The notes below the pieces were generated by a model. It searched no databases. It was not told the origin of the DNA and worked only from the letters and a program-made list of their open reading frames with translations. Both the position numbers and the translations under genes were made by a program. From Mycobacterium sp. 852014-52450_SCH5900713 (GTDB lineage Bacteria; Actinomycetota; Actinomycetes; Mycobacteriales; Mycobacteriaceae), in the NCBI RefSeq assembly GCF_001667075.1, contig NZ_LZIL01000006.1, positions 1 through 64,000 on the forward strand: 64,000 nt of DNA, read 5' to 3'. Positions 49,501-57,934 of the stretch are shown in pieces (the first letter of the stretch is position 1; every line of letters starts with the position of its first letter).

Positions 49501-49817
49501 TGGGCGTGGTTCCCGCCGCGCAGCTGCTCAGCGTGCCCGACGGCGACCGGGTGCTGATCGCCGGCGCGGTGACCCACCGGCAGCGGCCCGGGACGGCCCA
49601 GGGGGTGACGTTCCTCAACCTCGAGGACGAGACGGGCATGGTCAACGTGCTCTGTACGCCGGCGGTGTGGGCGCGGCACCGCAAGCTGGCCAACGCCGCG
49701 CCGGCGATGCTGGTGCGCGGTCAGGTCCAAAACGCCAGCGGGGCAGTCACCGTCGTCGCCGAGCGGCTGGGCAGCATCACCCTGGCCGTAGGCTCGAAGT
49801 CCCGCGACTTCCGGTGA
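46539..49817 (+). CDS. dnaE2: Error-prone DNA polymerase DnaE2
   Basis: 1092-aa C-family polymerase alpha subunit responsible for SOS mutagenesis, catalytic partner of ImuA'-ImuB. N-terminal PHP domain (YAELHAHSAFSFLDGAS, near residues 47-63), polymerase core with the catalytic Asp motif PDIDMDIES and the QGRGSAANSAVCYALG segment, tandem HhH and OB fold (VLIAGAVTHRQRP, about residue 1005). ATG 46539 gives the conserved MGWFNGPPSW start and lies downstream of the SOS promoter; the frame is open to 46458 but that part overlaps the LexA box. Confidence 0.96.
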   Translation: MGWFNGPPSWAEMERVLDGKPRHAGVPVVPGEDAPLSPKRGTYRPPDDTRGARSSVPYAELHAHSAFSFLDGASTPEELVEEAARLGLRALALTDHDGLYGAVRFAEAAAELELRTVFGAELSLGPGARTETPDPPGPHLLVLARGPEGYRRLSRQLAAAHLAGGEKGKPRYDLDALTEAAGGHWHILTGCRKGHVRQALSQGPDAAGRALADLVDRFGADRVSIELTHHGHPLDDERNAALAALAPRFGVGVVATTGAHFAGPSRRRLAMAMGAIRARQSLDAAAGWLAPLGGSHLRSGEEMARLFGQRPEAVTAAAELGEQCAFGLALIAPQLPPFDVPAGHTEDSWLRQLTMAGARDRYGPADAAPRAYSQIEHELKVIAQLTFPGYFLVVHDIARFCRENNILCQGRGSAANSAVCYALGVTAVDPVANELLFERFLSPARDGPPDIDMDIESDEREKVIQYVYDKYGRDYAAQVANVITYRGRIAVRDMARALGFSQGQQDAWSKQISHWNGLADSPDIEGIPEQVVDLANQIRNLPRHMGIHSGGMVICDRPIADVCPVEWARMENRSVLQWDKDDCAAIGLVKFDLLGLGMLSALHYAIDLVAEHKGIEVDLAKLDLSEPAVYEMLARADSVGVFQVESRAQMATLPRLRPRIFYDLVVEVALIRPGPIQGGSVHPYIRRRNGLDPVTYDHPSMEAALRKTLGVPLFQEQLMQLAVDCAGFSAAEADQLRRAMGSKRSTERMRRLRGRFYDGMRALHGAPDDVIDRTYEKLEAFANFGFPESHALSFASLVFYSSWFKLHHPAAFCAALLRAQPMGFYSPQSLVADARRHGVTVHGPDVNASLAHATLENEGAEVRLGLGAVRHIGDDLAERLVQERKANGPFVSLLDLTTRLQLSVPQTEALATAGALGCFSMSRREALWAAGAAATQRPDRLPGVGSSSHVPALPGMSELELAAADVWATGVSPDSYPTQFLRADLDALGVVPAAQLLSVPDGDRVLIAGAVTHRQRPGTAQGVTFLNLEDETGMVNVLCTPAVWARHRKLANAAPAMLVRGQVQNASGAVTVVAERLGSITLAVGSKSRDFR

Positions 49818-49835
49818 GGCTCTTGCGTTCGCGCC

Positions 49836-50240
49836 TCAGAACGAATAGATCCCGTGAACGCTCACGAACATGCCGTGGCCGGTGCGGTCGTTGGTGAACC
49901 GGGTGCCATGATCCGTTGGCAGCACCGTCCAGCCCTGCAGGTGATACGTCTCGCCGTAATGCAGCACGATATCGCGATCAGGGTCGCCGACCATACCCAC
50001 GCCCAGGTATTGCAACTTGCCCGTGTCATCGACCTGTGCCGCGTTGTTGCCGAATCCTACTGGCAATTCCAGGGTTTGGCTCACGCATAGAACGTCGTGC
50101 GTTCCGATGGAACACCGCGTCCTTCCGGTCTGGGTATGCACATACAGATAGTCTTCGGCACTGGCACGCACCCCGGATGTCATACCGAGTCCTACCGTCA
50201 CCACTGCGGCCCAAATTGCCGCACGACCAAGAATTTTCAT
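49836..50240 (-). CDS. Small exported protein, unknown function
   Basis: 134-aa protein with a signal peptide (basic KILGR, hydrophobic AAIWAAVVTVGLGMTSG, cleavage probably after ASA near residue 28). The mature part has two Cys (RTRCSIG, DVLCVSQ) and an overall beta-rich look. ATG 50240 has a GGAAGG Shine-Dalgarno 9 nt upstream and is preferred to ATG 50249. Downstream of, and 18 bp from, the gene at 50259, so likely co-transcribed. Convergent with dnaE2. Confidence 0.78.
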   Translation of the reverse strand: MKILGRAAIWAAVVTVGLGMTSGVRASAEDYLYVHTQTGRTRCSIGTHDVLCVSQTLELPVGFGNNAAQVDDTGKLQYLGVGMVGDPDRDIVLHYGETYHLQGWTVLPTDHGTRFTNDRTGHGMFVSVHGIYSF

Positions 50241-50258
50241 CTGCTTCATCCTTCCCAG

Positions 50259-50825
50259 CTAGTTGGCGGGCTGTGCCGGTACGGGCATGGGTTCGCCGGT
50301 CTGCTTGACCAGCCGCCCGTGGATCCATTTGTCCACGCCGCCCCACCGTTGGTCCCAGTTGTATTGCAGCGTCCAGTCATTGGCACGGCTGTAGAAATAG
50401 GTTCCGGCGAACACATTGCCCTGCAGACTGCCGTCCGGATTCACACTGCCCCAGAGGTATTCATCGTGATACTGTTCGCAAAAGCCCCACGGTGAGTAGC
50501 TCATCTTGCCGTGGAACTCGTTGAAGACGACGCTGGTGACCTCCAGGGCCGCGGTGCCCTTGGAGCCGTCGTAGCACTGCGCATCTCCGAGCCACTTCCC
50601 GGGCAGGCCCTTGTCGCCGGTGGGCATCGCGTGGCTCGGCGTCCTGGACGCCCACCCCACGGCCACCACGATGAACACGGCCAGCGCGAGGACACCGATG
50701 CGCTCAGCGGCAGTAGCGTTGCGGCCCAATTGGTTCCGTGGTGAGCGCCCGGAATGCGCGTGAACGCGAGCATCCACGGATTGGTTGCCTGCCGGCATCG
50801 CCAATCGCCCCCTCATGTCTGTCAT
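50259..50825 (-). CDS. Membrane-anchored exported protein, unknown function
   Basis: 188-aa protein with a 42-residue basic N-terminus, one hydrophobic segment (about residues 43-60, IGVLALAVFIVVAVGWA) and an extracytoplasmic domain with two Cys and many aromatic residues (SYSPWGFCEQYHDEYLWGSVN). ATG 50825 or ATG 50816 could start it. No family recognised. With its neighbour it stands where I recall Rv3369 in H37Rv. Confidence 0.74.
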   Translation of the reverse strand: MTDMRGRLAMPAGNQSVDARVHAHSGRSPRNQLGRNATAAERIGVLALAVFIVVAVGWASRTPSHAMPTGDKGLPGKWLGDAQCYDGSKGTAALEVTSVVFNEFHGKMSYSPWGFCEQYHDEYLWGSVNPDGSLQGNVFAGTYFYSRANDWTLQYNWDQRWGGVDKWIHGRLVKQTGEPMPVPAQPAN

Positions 50826-50942
50826 GCAAGAAACTGCTGTTCGGGACGACTATCGCCGCATATCCGCGGCCCGACGTAGGGCCGTTGGTCACAGACGCTT
50901 CGGCCATCGGTCCCGAAACGACCTCCCTGATTGCGGCATCGG

Positions 50943-50948
50943 TAGTCT
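50943..50948 (+). promoter_or_regulatory. TAGTCT -10 box, leaderless start of nitroreductase
   Basis: TANNNT box with 6 nt (CCAAGC) before ATG 50955. Confidence 0.68.
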
Positions 50949-50954
50949 CCAAGC

Positions 50955-51599
50955 ATGACCCTCAACTTGTCCGTCGACGAAGTCCTCACCACCACCCGCT
51001 CGGTCCGCAAACGTCTCGACTTCGACAAGCCGGTCGGCCGCGAGGTGCTGATGGAATGCCTCGACCTGGCGCTGCAGGCGCCCACAGGGTCCAATTCACA
51101 GGGCTGGCAATGGGTGTTCGTCGAGGACGCGGAGAAGAAGAAGGCGATCGGCGACGTCTATCTGTCCAACGCCCGCGGCTACCTCAGCGCGCCGGCGGCG
51201 CAATACGGCGAGGGGGACACCCGCGGCGAGCGGATGGACAAGGTCCGCGATTCCGCGACCTACCTCGCCGAGCACATGCACGAGGCGCCGGTGTTGTTGA
51301 TCCCCTGCATCGAAGGCCGCGAGGACAAGACGCCACTGGGCGGCGTGTCGTTCTGGGCGTCGCTGTTCCCGGCGGTCTGGAGCTTCTGCCTGGCTCTGCG
51401 CTCCCGCGGGCTGGGCTCGTGCTGGACGACGCTGCACCTACTGCGCGACGGCGAGCAGCAGGTGGCCGACGTGCTGGGCATTCCCTACGACAAGTACAGC
51501 CAGGGCGGGCTGTTCCCGATCGCCTACACCAAGGGCACCGACTTCCGCCCCGCCAAGCGGTTGCCCGCCGAGCAGGTCACCCATTGGGACGCTTGGTAA
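50955..51599 (+). CDS. Nitroreductase family oxidoreductase (Rv3368c-like)
   Basis: 214-aa FMN-dependent nitroreductase. N-terminal RSVRKRLDF and PTGSNSQGWQW (near residue 42) are the FMN-binding motifs; the C-terminal half with SFWASLFPAVWSFCLALRSRGLGSCWTT packs over the flavin. Distinct from the nitroreductase at 10.05 kb (low identity beyond motifs). Leaderless start. Its stop abuts that of the convergent YCII gene. Confidence 0.92.
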   Translation: MTLNLSVDEVLTTTRSVRKRLDFDKPVGREVLMECLDLALQAPTGSNSQGWQWVFVEDAEKKKAIGDVYLSNARGYLSAPAAQYGEGDTRGERMDKVRDSATYLAEHMHEAPVLLIPCIEGREDKTPLGGVSFWASLFPAVWSFCLALRSRGLGSCWTTLHLLRDGEQQVADVLGIPYDKYSQGGLFPIAYTKGTDFRPAKRLPAEQVTHWDAW

Positions 51600-51926
51600 T
51601 CAGGTCTGAAGCGGCCACACCTCGACCACCCCGTGCGCGACCGCGCAGGGCGTCTGACTCACCCGCTCGATCGCCGCGTCAAGATCGTCGGCCTCCAACA
51701 CCGCGAACCCCGCGATCGGCATCGCCGATCGGAGGAAGGGGCCCTGCTCGATCCGCACCCCCGTGCCGTCCGGGTTGCGCACCTGCACGGGGTCTCCGGC
51801 TCGGGCGACGAGCGCGCCGGACGCGCTGAGTTCGTCGTCGCGGGCGTGTGCGGCCTGTCTGCGGTCGTCGCTCAACTGGTGGTATCCGGCCTCGTCGCCG
51901 TAACCGATCGTGATGAAGGTTGCCAT
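51600..51926 (-). CDS. YCII/DGPF-domain protein
   Basis: 108-aa dimeric alpha-beta-barrel-type protein of the YCII-related family, often annotated as 'DGPF domain' and found near ECF sigma factors. Features: MATFITIGYGDEAGYHQ at the N-terminus, QVRNPDGTGVRIEQGPFLRS in the middle and AMPIAGFAVLEADDLDAAIE. Biochemical role unknown. 37 bp downstream of trmL on the same strand. Confidence 0.85.
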   Translation of the reverse strand: MATFITIGYGDEAGYHQLSDDRRQAAHARDDELSASGALVARAGDPVQVRNPDGTGVRIEQGPFLRSAMPIAGFAVLEADDLDAAIERVSQTPCAVAHGVVEVWPLQT

Positions 51927-51963
51927 GTCACTGCTGACTCGCGCCGCGCCCGGAACTCATCGC

Positions 51964-52428
51964 TCAGAGCGCCCCGTGATAGCCGTGCTGCCTCCAGGCC
52001 TCATACACGGCGACGGCCGCCGCGTTGGACAGGTTCAGCGAGCGGCGGCCGGCCAGCATCGGGATCCGCACCTGCTCGGTGATGTGCGCGTCGGCCAGCG
52101 TCGCCGCGTCCAGCCCGGTGGGTTCGGGCCCGAACATCAACACGTCGCCCGCCCGGTAGCGGACATCGGCGAAGGAGGTGGGCGCGTGCGAGGTGAACGC
52201 GATCACCCGGGCCGGCGCGAGCGCCTCCCAGGCGGCCTCGAGTGAGGCATGGACGGTCACCGACGCGAGGTCGTGATAGTCCAGCCCGGCCCGCCGCACC
52301 TTCGGTTCGGACAGGTCGAAGCCCATCGGCTCGACGAGATGCAATTCGCAGCCCGTCGCCGCCGCCGTCCGGATCGCGTTGCCCGTGTTGGGGGCGATGC
52401 GCGGGGAGTAGAACATCAGCTTGAACAC
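51964..52428 (-). CDS. trmL: tRNA 2'-O-methyltransferase TrmL (SpoU family)
   Basis: 154-aa SPOUT methyltransferase modifying the wobble nucleotide (position 34) of leucine tRNAs; H37Rv Rv3366. The three SPOUT motifs are present: PRIAPNTGNAIRTAAATG, then LMFGPEPTGL, and the knot end RSLNLSNAAAVAVYEA. GTG 52428 is the start, 6 nt after a minus-strand CATTAT -10 box, implying a leaderless mRNA. Confidence 0.93.
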   Translation of the reverse strand: MFKLMFYSPRIAPNTGNAIRTAAATGCELHLVEPMGFDLSEPKVRRAGLDYHDLASVTVHASLEAAWEALAPARVIAFTSHAPTSFADVRYRAGDVLMFGPEPTGLDAATLADAHITEQVRIPMLAGRRSLNLSNAAAVAVYEAWRQHGYHGAL

Positions 52429-52445
52429 AACGCGATAATGGTCGC
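52429..52445. promoter_or_regulatory. 17-bp bidirectional leaderless promoter
   Basis: The whole intergenic region between GTG 52428 (minus, trmL) and ATG 52446 (plus, methyltransferase) is 17 bp. GATAAT (52434-52439) is a plus-strand -10 with 6 nt to the ATG; on the other strand CATTAT (52440-52435) is a -10 with 6 nt to the GTG. The two boxes overlap by five base pairs and are placed symmetrically. Confidence 0.65.
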
Positions 52446-53051
52446 ATGGTCGAGCAGAGCATCTGGATGCAGAAAGTCACTGCCGATCCCGGACATTCGC
52501 AGTGGTACATCGAGCGGTTCCGCGCGATGGCCCGCGCCGGTGATGACCTTGCCGGCGAGGCCCGCTTCGTGGACGCGATGGCGCCCCGGGGCGCCCGGAT
52601 CCTCGACGCGGGTTGCGGCCCCGGCCGGCTGGGCGGGTACCTGGCCGCCGCCGGTCACGACGTCGTTGGCGTCGACGTCGACCCGGCGCTCATCGAAGCG
52701 GCCGAGCAGGATCATCCCGGCCCGCGCTGGCTCGTCGGCGACCTCGCCGAACTGGACCTGCCCGCCCGCGGCATCGCCGAGCCGTTCGACGTGATCGTGT
52801 CCGCCGGGAACGTCATGACTTTCCTCGCCCCCAGCACGCGGGGGCGGGTGCTGGGCCGGCTGCGCGCCCACCTCAAGGGCGACGGCCGGGCGGCGATCGG
52901 CTTCGGCGCCGGCCGCGATTACGCGTTCGCCGCTTTCCTCGACGACGCGGCGGCGGCCGGCTTCGCGCCGGATCTGCTGCTCTCCACCTGGGACCTGCGA
53001 CCGTTCGCCGATGGCTCGGATTTCCTCGTCGCGGTCCTCCGGCCGGTGTAG
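52446..53051 (+). CDS. Class I SAM-dependent methyltransferase
   Basis: 201-aa methyltransferase with motif I ILDAGCGPGRLGGYLA near residue 52, acidic post-I GVDVDPALIE near 76 and motif IV FDVIVSAGNVMTFL near 115. The acceptor is unknown; the architecture is that of small generic mycobacterial methyltransferases. Shares the 17-bp divergent promoter with trmL. Confidence 0.88.
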   Translation: MVEQSIWMQKVTADPGHSQWYIERFRAMARAGDDLAGEARFVDAMAPRGARILDAGCGPGRLGGYLAAAGHDVVGVDVDPALIEAAEQDHPGPRWLVGDLAELDLPARGIAEPFDVIVSAGNVMTFLAPSTRGRVLGRLRAHLKGDGRAAIGFGAGRDYAFAAFLDDAAAAGFAPDLLLSTWDLRPFADGSDFLVAVLRPV

Positions 53052-53221
53052 GAACCGTTTGCCAGAATCGTCCGCCCGTGCGCGGGTCCACCTTGGAGGG
53101 ACCTGTCTGCTCAGTAACGATTCTGGTGACCTGGGCCGCGGGCTGTCATACTCGTCGGATTGCCACGTTGACGCGCTCGCGCCCATCTGGCGTGGTACGG
53201 GTGGATAAAGCAGGAAGTCTC

Positions 53222-53290
53222 ATGAGCCTCTCGATTTCTCGAGCGCTGACCATCAGCGCGGCGGCCGGTCGCACGGCCGTGGCGACGTGA
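53222..53290 (+). CDS. Candidate 22-codon leader peptide before sensor kinase
   Basis: ATG 53222, preceded by AGGAAG at the right spacing, opens a 22-codon frame (MSLSISRALTISAAAGRTAV...) ending TGA 53290. The TGA overlaps the GTG start of the kinase as GTGA, so translation would be coupled. The sensor-kinase GTG itself has no good Shine-Dalgarno. Probably a short coupled ORF or a regulatory leader. Confidence 0.45.
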   Translation: MSLSISRALTISAAAGRTAVAT

Positions 53291-56028
53291 CCATGTTCGC
53301 CCGCCCGGCCAACCCGGCCGAGGCGGCCGCCTCCGAGTCCCCGCAGCCGCACGGCACCGACCCGGCGCCGGATAAACGCCCGCCGACCTGGTCGCTGAGC
53401 AACTGGCCGGTCCGGTGGAAAGTGCTGGCGATTGTGCTGGTCCCGCTGGTGTTGGCGACGGTGTTCGGGGTGCTGCGCATCGAGGGCGCGATGGCGAACG
53501 CGGGCGGTCTGCGGCTCGCGGCCGCCCGCGCCGACGTGGTCCCGGTGGTCACCAAATACATGTCCGCCCTGGACGTCGCCCTGATGGCGGGCAGCACCGG
53601 GCGTGACGTGGAGGGGGCCAAGAAGAACTTCGAGGCGCGCAAGTACGAGTTGGACACGCGGCTGCACGACACCGACGTGAGCGCCGAAGTGCGCTCGGGC
53701 GTGAACAACCTGCTGGACGGTGGTCAGATGCTGGTGAACAAGGCGTCCGACAACGGCCTAGGTTTACGGGAGCGGGTGACCCTGTATGCCCCGATCCTGC
53801 TGACCGCGGAGGACGTCATCAATGCGTCGGTGCGCGTCGACGACGAGAAGATTCGCGCGCAGACCGAGGGGCTGAGCCGGGCGGTCGGGGCGCGCGGGCA
53901 GATGACGATGCAGAAGATCCTCGTCACCCGCGGCGCCGAGCTGCCCGAGCCGCAACTGCGGACCTCGATGATCACCCTGGCCGGGACCGAGCCGTCGACC
54001 CTGTTCGGGATGAGCGAAGTGCTCGGCGCCGGATCGCCGGAAGCCAAGACGCTGCAGCAGCAGCTGGTGGCCCGGATGGCGATCATGTCCGATCCGGCCA
54101 GCGTGCTCGTCGACAACGCCGACCTGCTGCGCTCGATACAGACCACCGACGACATCGCCGAACAGGTCATCAAGGACGCCACCGCGTCGGTAACCAAGTC
54201 GGTGCACGCGCAGGCCGCGGACAAGCGCAACGCCGCGATCCTGGACACCATCCTGGTGCTGGGCGCCATCGTCATCGCGCTGGTCGTCGTGTTGCTGGTG
54301 GCGCGCGCGCTGGTGCGGCCGCTGCGCATCCTGCGTGACGGCGCCCTCAAGGTGGCCCACACCGACCTCGAGGAGGAGATCGCCCGGGTCAAGGCGGGCG
54401 GCGCCGAGCCGACGCCGCAACCGCTGCCGGTGTACACCACCGAGGAGATCGGCCAGGTCGCCCACGCGGTGGACGAACTGCACACCCAGGCCCTGCTGCT
54501 GGCCGGCGACGAGGCGCGGTTGCGACTGCTGGTCAACGACATGTTCGAGACCATGTCGCGCCGCAGCCGGTCGCTGGTCGACCAGCAGCTGTCGCTCATC
54601 GATCGGCTGGAGCGCAACGAGGAGGACCCCGAACGCCTGGACAGCCTGTTCCGGCTGGACCACCTCGCCGCCCGGCTGCGCCGCAACAGCGCCAACCTGC
54701 TGGTGCTCGCGGGCGCGCAGCTGGCCCGCGACCAGCGTGACCCGGTGCCGCTGTCGACGGTGCTCAACGCCGCGGTGTCCGAGGTCGAGGATTACCGCCG
54801 CGTCGAAATCGCCGGACTGCCCGACAACAGCACGCTGATCGGCGCGGCCGCCGGCGGCGCCATTCATCTGTTCGCCGAGCTGATCGACAACGCCCTGCGT
54901 TACTCACCGCCGTCGACTCCCGTGCGGGTCTCGGCGGGCCGCGGCGGGGACGGGGGAGTCGTGGTGCGGATCGCCGACTCCGGCCTGGGCATGAACGACA
55001 CCGATCGCCGCATGGCGAACATGCGGCTGCAGGCCGGGGGCGAGGTCAGCCCCGACAACGCGCGCCACATGGGGCTTTTCGTGGTCGGCCGGATCGCGGC
55101 GGGGCACGGCATCCGGGTGGGGCTGCGCGGCCCGGCGGCGAACGAGACGGGCTCCGGCACCACCGCGGAGATCTACCTGCCGCCGACCATCCTCGAGGGC
55201 GCGGCCCGGCCCGTCCGAGCCACGCGGATCCGGGCCGTTTCGTCCCCCAGCGCACAACTCGCCGCGCCGGCCGAGGAACGCAGGCCCGAGCCGGCGCTCC
55301 AGCACGCCGCCGAGGATCCCGTACCGCCGGTCACGCTGCTGCCGCGGCGCAACCCCGGTTCCAGCGGCATCACCGAGGTGCCCGCCGAAGAGCGGCAGCC
55401 CCAGCGGCACCGGCGCGAACTCCCCACCCCGTGGTGGGAGAGCGGCACCCCGGCGGAGCCGGACCCCAAACCCGCGTCGGCGCGGACGGCGTCGGACACG
55501 TCGGCGTTCTTCGCCGCGCGGTCGCGGGAGGCCGACAAGCCGGCGGCCCCCGCCCCGAGCGCGCCCGGCCCGTCGATTCCGGCCGCCCCCAAGAGCGACA
55601 GCGCCCCGGCCGACGACGACGTGATCTACCGGCGGATGCTGTCGGAGATGCTCGGCGACCCGCACGACCTGGTCAACAGCCCCGACCTGGACTGGCAGTC
55701 GGTGTGGGACCGCGGTTGGACGCTGGCGGCGGCGGCGGAGGAGAAGCCCGTCGAATCACGCACCGCCGAGCACGGCCTTCCGGTGCGCACGCCCGGCGCC
55801 CGGCTGGTGCCGGGGACGGCCAACGGGACGGGCCTGCCCGAGGAGGACCAGCCGGCCGAGGAAGACCAGGGAACCAACGGTGGCAGCCACTCCGCCCGCG
55901 AGCCGCAGCACGCCGCGGCGGCGCGCGATCCCGAGGCGGTTCGCGCCTCCTTCAGTAATCACTTCGGCGGCGTGCGCCCCGGCCGGTCGCACGCCCGCGA
56001 CACGACTCAAGGGCCCGATCAGGAATGA
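53287..56028 (+). CDS. Conservon sensor histidine kinase with NIT domain
   Basis: 913-aa membrane kinase (Rv3365c-like), first protein of a conservon. A cytoplasmic N-terminus, transmembrane helix at about 45-65, extracytoplasmic nitrate/nitrite-sensor-type helical domain to about 320, second helix about 318-342 and HAMP. The dimerisation region ([21 protein letters not shown]) has no classical H-box. The ATPase has N-box [15 protein letters not shown]1 IADSGLGMN and G2 [15 protein letters not shown] 260-residue Pro/Ala/Glu-rich disordered tail follows. GTG 53287 overlaps the preceding short ORF; ATG 53293 is an alternative. Confidence 0.92.
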   Translation: MTMFARPANPAEAAASESPQPHGTDPAPDKRPPTWSLSNWPVRWKVLAIVLVPLVLATVFGVLRIEGAMANAGGLRLAAARADVVPVVTKYMSALDVALMAGSTGRDVEGAKKNFEARKYELDTRLHDTDVSAEVRSGVNNLLDGGQMLVNKASDNGLGLRERVTLYAPILLTAEDVINASVRVDDEKIRAQTEGLSRAVGARGQMTMQKILVTRGAELPEPQLRTSMITLAGTEPSTLFGMSEVLGAGSPEAKTLQQQLVARMAIMSDPASVLVDNADLLRSIQTTDDIAEQVIKDATASVTKSVHAQAADKRNAAILDTILVLGAIVIALVVVLLVARALVRPLRILRDGALKVAHTDLEEEIARVKAGGAEPTPQPLPVYTTEEIGQVAHAVDELHTQALLLAGDEARLRLLVNDMFETMSRRSRSLVDQQLSLIDRLERNEEDPERLDSLFRLDHLAARLRRNSANLLVLAGAQLARDQRDPVPLSTVLNAAVSEVEDYRRVEIAGLPDNSTLIGAAAGGAIHLFAELIDNALRYSPPSTPVRVSAGRGGDGGVVVRIADSGLGMNDTDRRMANMRLQAGGEVSPDNARHMGLFVVGRIAAGHGIRVGLRGPAANETGSGTTAEIYLPPTILEGAARPVRATRIRAVSSPSAQLAAPAEERRPEPALQHAAEDPVPPVTLLPRRNPGSSGITEVPAEERQPQRHRRELPTPWWESGTPAEPDPKPASARTASDTSAFFAARSREADKPAAPAPSAPGPSIPAAPKSDSAPADDDVIYRRMLSEMLGDPHDLVNSPDLDWQSVWDRGWTLAAAAEEKPVESRTAEHGLPVRTPGARLVPGTANGTGLPEEDQPAEEDQGTNGGSHSAREPQHAAAARDPEAVRASFSNHFGGVRPGRSHARDTTQGPDQE

Positions 56029-56423
56029 ATTCACCTGACAATTCACTGGACTGGCTGGTGACGCGGTTCGCCCGCGAGGTTCCCGGCGTGGCGCACGCCT
56101 TGCTGGTCTCCGTCGACGGACTGCCCCTCGCCGCCAGCGAGCATCTCCCACGTGAGCGCGCCGACCAGTTGGCCGCGGTGGCCTCCGGTCTGGCCAGCCT
56201 CGCGACCGGCGCCGCGCAGCTGTTCGAGGGCGGCCAGGTGCTGCAGTCGGTGGTCGAGATGCAACACGGCTACCTGCTGTTGATGCGCGTCGGTGACGGC
56301 TCGCATCTGGCCACGCTCGCCGCCACGTCGTGTGACATCGGTCAAATCGGCTACGAGATGGCCATCCTGGTCGAGCGGGTCGGGGGCGTGGTGCAGTCCA
56401 CCCGCCGGTCTGGCGTCTCGTGA
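56025..56423 (+). CDS. Roadblock/LC7-domain conservon protein
   Basis: 132-aa roadblock/LC7 protein (Rv3364c-like), the CvnB-type partner that in such modules regulates the small GTPase. Typical features are [30 protein letters not shown] at the N-terminus and [21 protein letters not shown] 56025 overlaps the kinase stop (ATGA). Confidence 0.93.
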   Translation: MNSPDNSLDWLVTRFAREVPGVAHALLVSVDGLPLAASEHLPRERADQLAAVASGLASLATGAAQLFEGGQVLQSVVEMQHGYLLLMRVGDGSHLATLAATSCDIGQIGYEMAILVERVGGVVQSTRRSGVS

Positions 56424-56429
56424 GCCGCG

Positions 56430-56804
56430 ATGGACGAACGCGAACCCCGGCCGGGCGCAGGTAGAGGGAATCTGGTCCGCCCGTACACCCTGACCTCCGG
56501 ACGGACCGGCACCGACGTCGACCTTCCGGTGGAAGCGCCGATACAGACGTTGCAGGCCGGCCTGGCTTACCGGTGGCCAGCCGACGACGCGAAAGGCAAG
56601 ATCATCCAACTCTGCGTGGGCAGTCCGTCGGTCGCGGAGATCTCCGCCCGGCTGGATTTGCCGCTCGGTGTCACGCGCGTCCTGGTCGGCGATCTGGTTT
56701 TGTCCGGCTACCTTCGGGTGCATAGGACGTTGTCCGAGCGTTCGACCTCCGATGAGCGCCACGAACTGATAGGAAGGACGCTGCGTGGCCTTAAGGCACT
56801 CTGA
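56430..56804 (+). CDS. DUF742 conservon protein
   Basis: 124-aa DUF742 (CvnC-type, Rv3363c-like) protein with a winged-helix look: LVRPYTLTSGRT near residue 15, then LCVGSPSVAEISARLDLPLGVTRVLVGDLVLSGYL. May bind DNA or the kinase; role unproved. Starts 6 bp after the roadblock gene and overlaps the GTPase gene by 20 bp. Confidence 0.92.
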   Translation: MDEREPRPGAGRGNLVRPYTLTSGRTGTDVDLPVEAPIQTLQAGLAYRWPADDAKGKIIQLCVGSPSVAEISARLDLPLGVTRVLVGDLVLSGYLRVHRTLSERSTSDERHELIGRTLRGLKAL

Positions 56805-57381
56805 GGCGCACTCCGAGATGTACTCCGACTCCGCCCACGCTTCCACGAAGATCGTCATCGCGGGCGGGTTCGGTGCCGGCAAGACGACGTTCGTCGGGGC
56901 GGTGTCGGAGATCATGCCGTTGCGCACCGAGGCGATGCTCACCGACGCCTCGACGGCCGTCGACGCGCTGGAGGCCACCCCGGATAAGCGGACCACCACC
57001 GTCGCGATGGACTTCGGCCGGATCACGCTGGACGAGGACCTCGTGCTCTACCTGTTCGGCACGCCGGGGCAGCGCCGGTTCTGGTTCATGTGGGACGACC
57101 TGGTTCGGGGCGCCATCGGGGCGATCGTGCTGGTGGACTGCCGGCGCCTGGAGGACAGCTTCGCCGCGGTCGACTTCTTCGAGCACCGCAACCTGCCGTT
57201 CCTGGTCGCGGTCAACGAGTTCGATGGCGCGCCGCGCTATCCCGTTGCGGAGGTGCGCGAGGCGCTCACCTTGCCCGCGCACATCCCGATGATCTCGGTC
57301 GACGCCCGGGATCGCCGGTCGGCGACCGATGCGCTGATCGCGGTCAGCGAATACGCTCTGGCCAGCCTGACTGCCAGTTGA
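56785..57381 (+). CDS. Conservon small Ras-like GTPase
   Basis: 198-aa GTP-binding protein (Rv3362c-like, MglA-related, CvnD type). P-loop GGFGAGKTT at 27-35; the G3 region reads LFGTPGQRRF, with the usual DxxGQ altered; G4 is NEFD in place of NKxD. GTG 56785 has AGGAAGGA upstream. Its stop overlaps the TTG start of mfpA, and in mycobacteria this GTPase (MfpB) modulates the effect of MfpA on gyrase. Confidence 0.93.
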   Translation: MALRHSEAHSEMYSDSAHASTKIVIAGGFGAGKTTFVGAVSEIMPLRTEAMLTDASTAVDALEATPDKRTTTVAMDFGRITLDEDLVLYLFGTPGQRRFWFMWDDLVRGAIGAIVLVDCRRLEDSFAAVDFFEHRNLPFLVAVNEFDGAPRYPVAEVREALTLPAHIPMISVDARDRRSATDALIAVSEYALASLTAS

Positions 57382-57929
57382 GCACCCGGTGGGTTGATCG
57401 TCACTTCGACGGCCACGACTTCACCGACGAGGACCTCAGCCGGTGGCAGACCGAACGGGTCGTGTTCGACGAGTGCAACTTCAGCGGCGCCAACCTGGCC
57501 GAGTCGCAGCACCGCGGGTCGGCGTTCCGCAATTGCACGTTCAAGCGAACTTCGTTGTGGCACAGCGATTTCGCGCAGTGCAGTATGCTGGGCTCGGTCT
57601 TCGTGCAGTGCCGGATGCGGCCGATCGCCTTCGACGAGGTCGACTTCACGCTCGCGGTGCTCGGTGGTAACGACCTGCGCGGCGTCGACCTGAGCGGCTG
57701 CCGGCTGCGCGAGGCCAGCCTGGTGGAAGCGGACCTGCGCAAGGCGGTGTTGCGCGGCGCCGACCTGTCCGGCGCGCGGACGACGGGCGCCCGGCTGGAC
57801 GACGCCGACCTGCGCGGCGCGACCGTGGATCCCTCGTTGTGGAGAACCGCGTCGCTGGCGGGCGCCCGCGTCGACGTCGGCCAGGCGGTGGCCTTCGCGG
57901 CGGCTCAGGGGCTGCGCCTCGACGGCTGA
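57378..57929 (+). CDS. mfpA: Pentapeptide-repeat gyrase inhibitor MfpA
   Basis: 183-aa right-handed beta-helix protein that mimics B-form DNA, binds DNA gyrase and lowers fluoroquinolone susceptibility. Pentapeptide repeats A(D/N)LXX are seen throughout (ANLAE, SAFRN, SVFVQ, NDLRG, VDLSG, ADLRK, ADLSG, ADLRG). TTG 57378 gives exactly the 183-residue length of the M. tuberculosis protein and overlaps the GTPase stop (TTGA); the longer frame upstream lies inside the GTPase gene. Convergent with the ABC transporter at 5 bp. Confidence 0.95.
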   Translation: MSTRWVDRHFDGHDFTDEDLSRWQTERVVFDECNFSGANLAESQHRGSAFRNCTFKRTSLWHSDFAQCSMLGSVFVQCRMRPIAFDEVDFTLAVLGGNDLRGVDLSGCRLREASLVEADLRKAVLRGADLSGARTTGARLDDADLRGATVDPSLWRTASLAGARVDVGQAVAFAAAQGLRLDG

Positions 57930-57934
57930 TCGGC

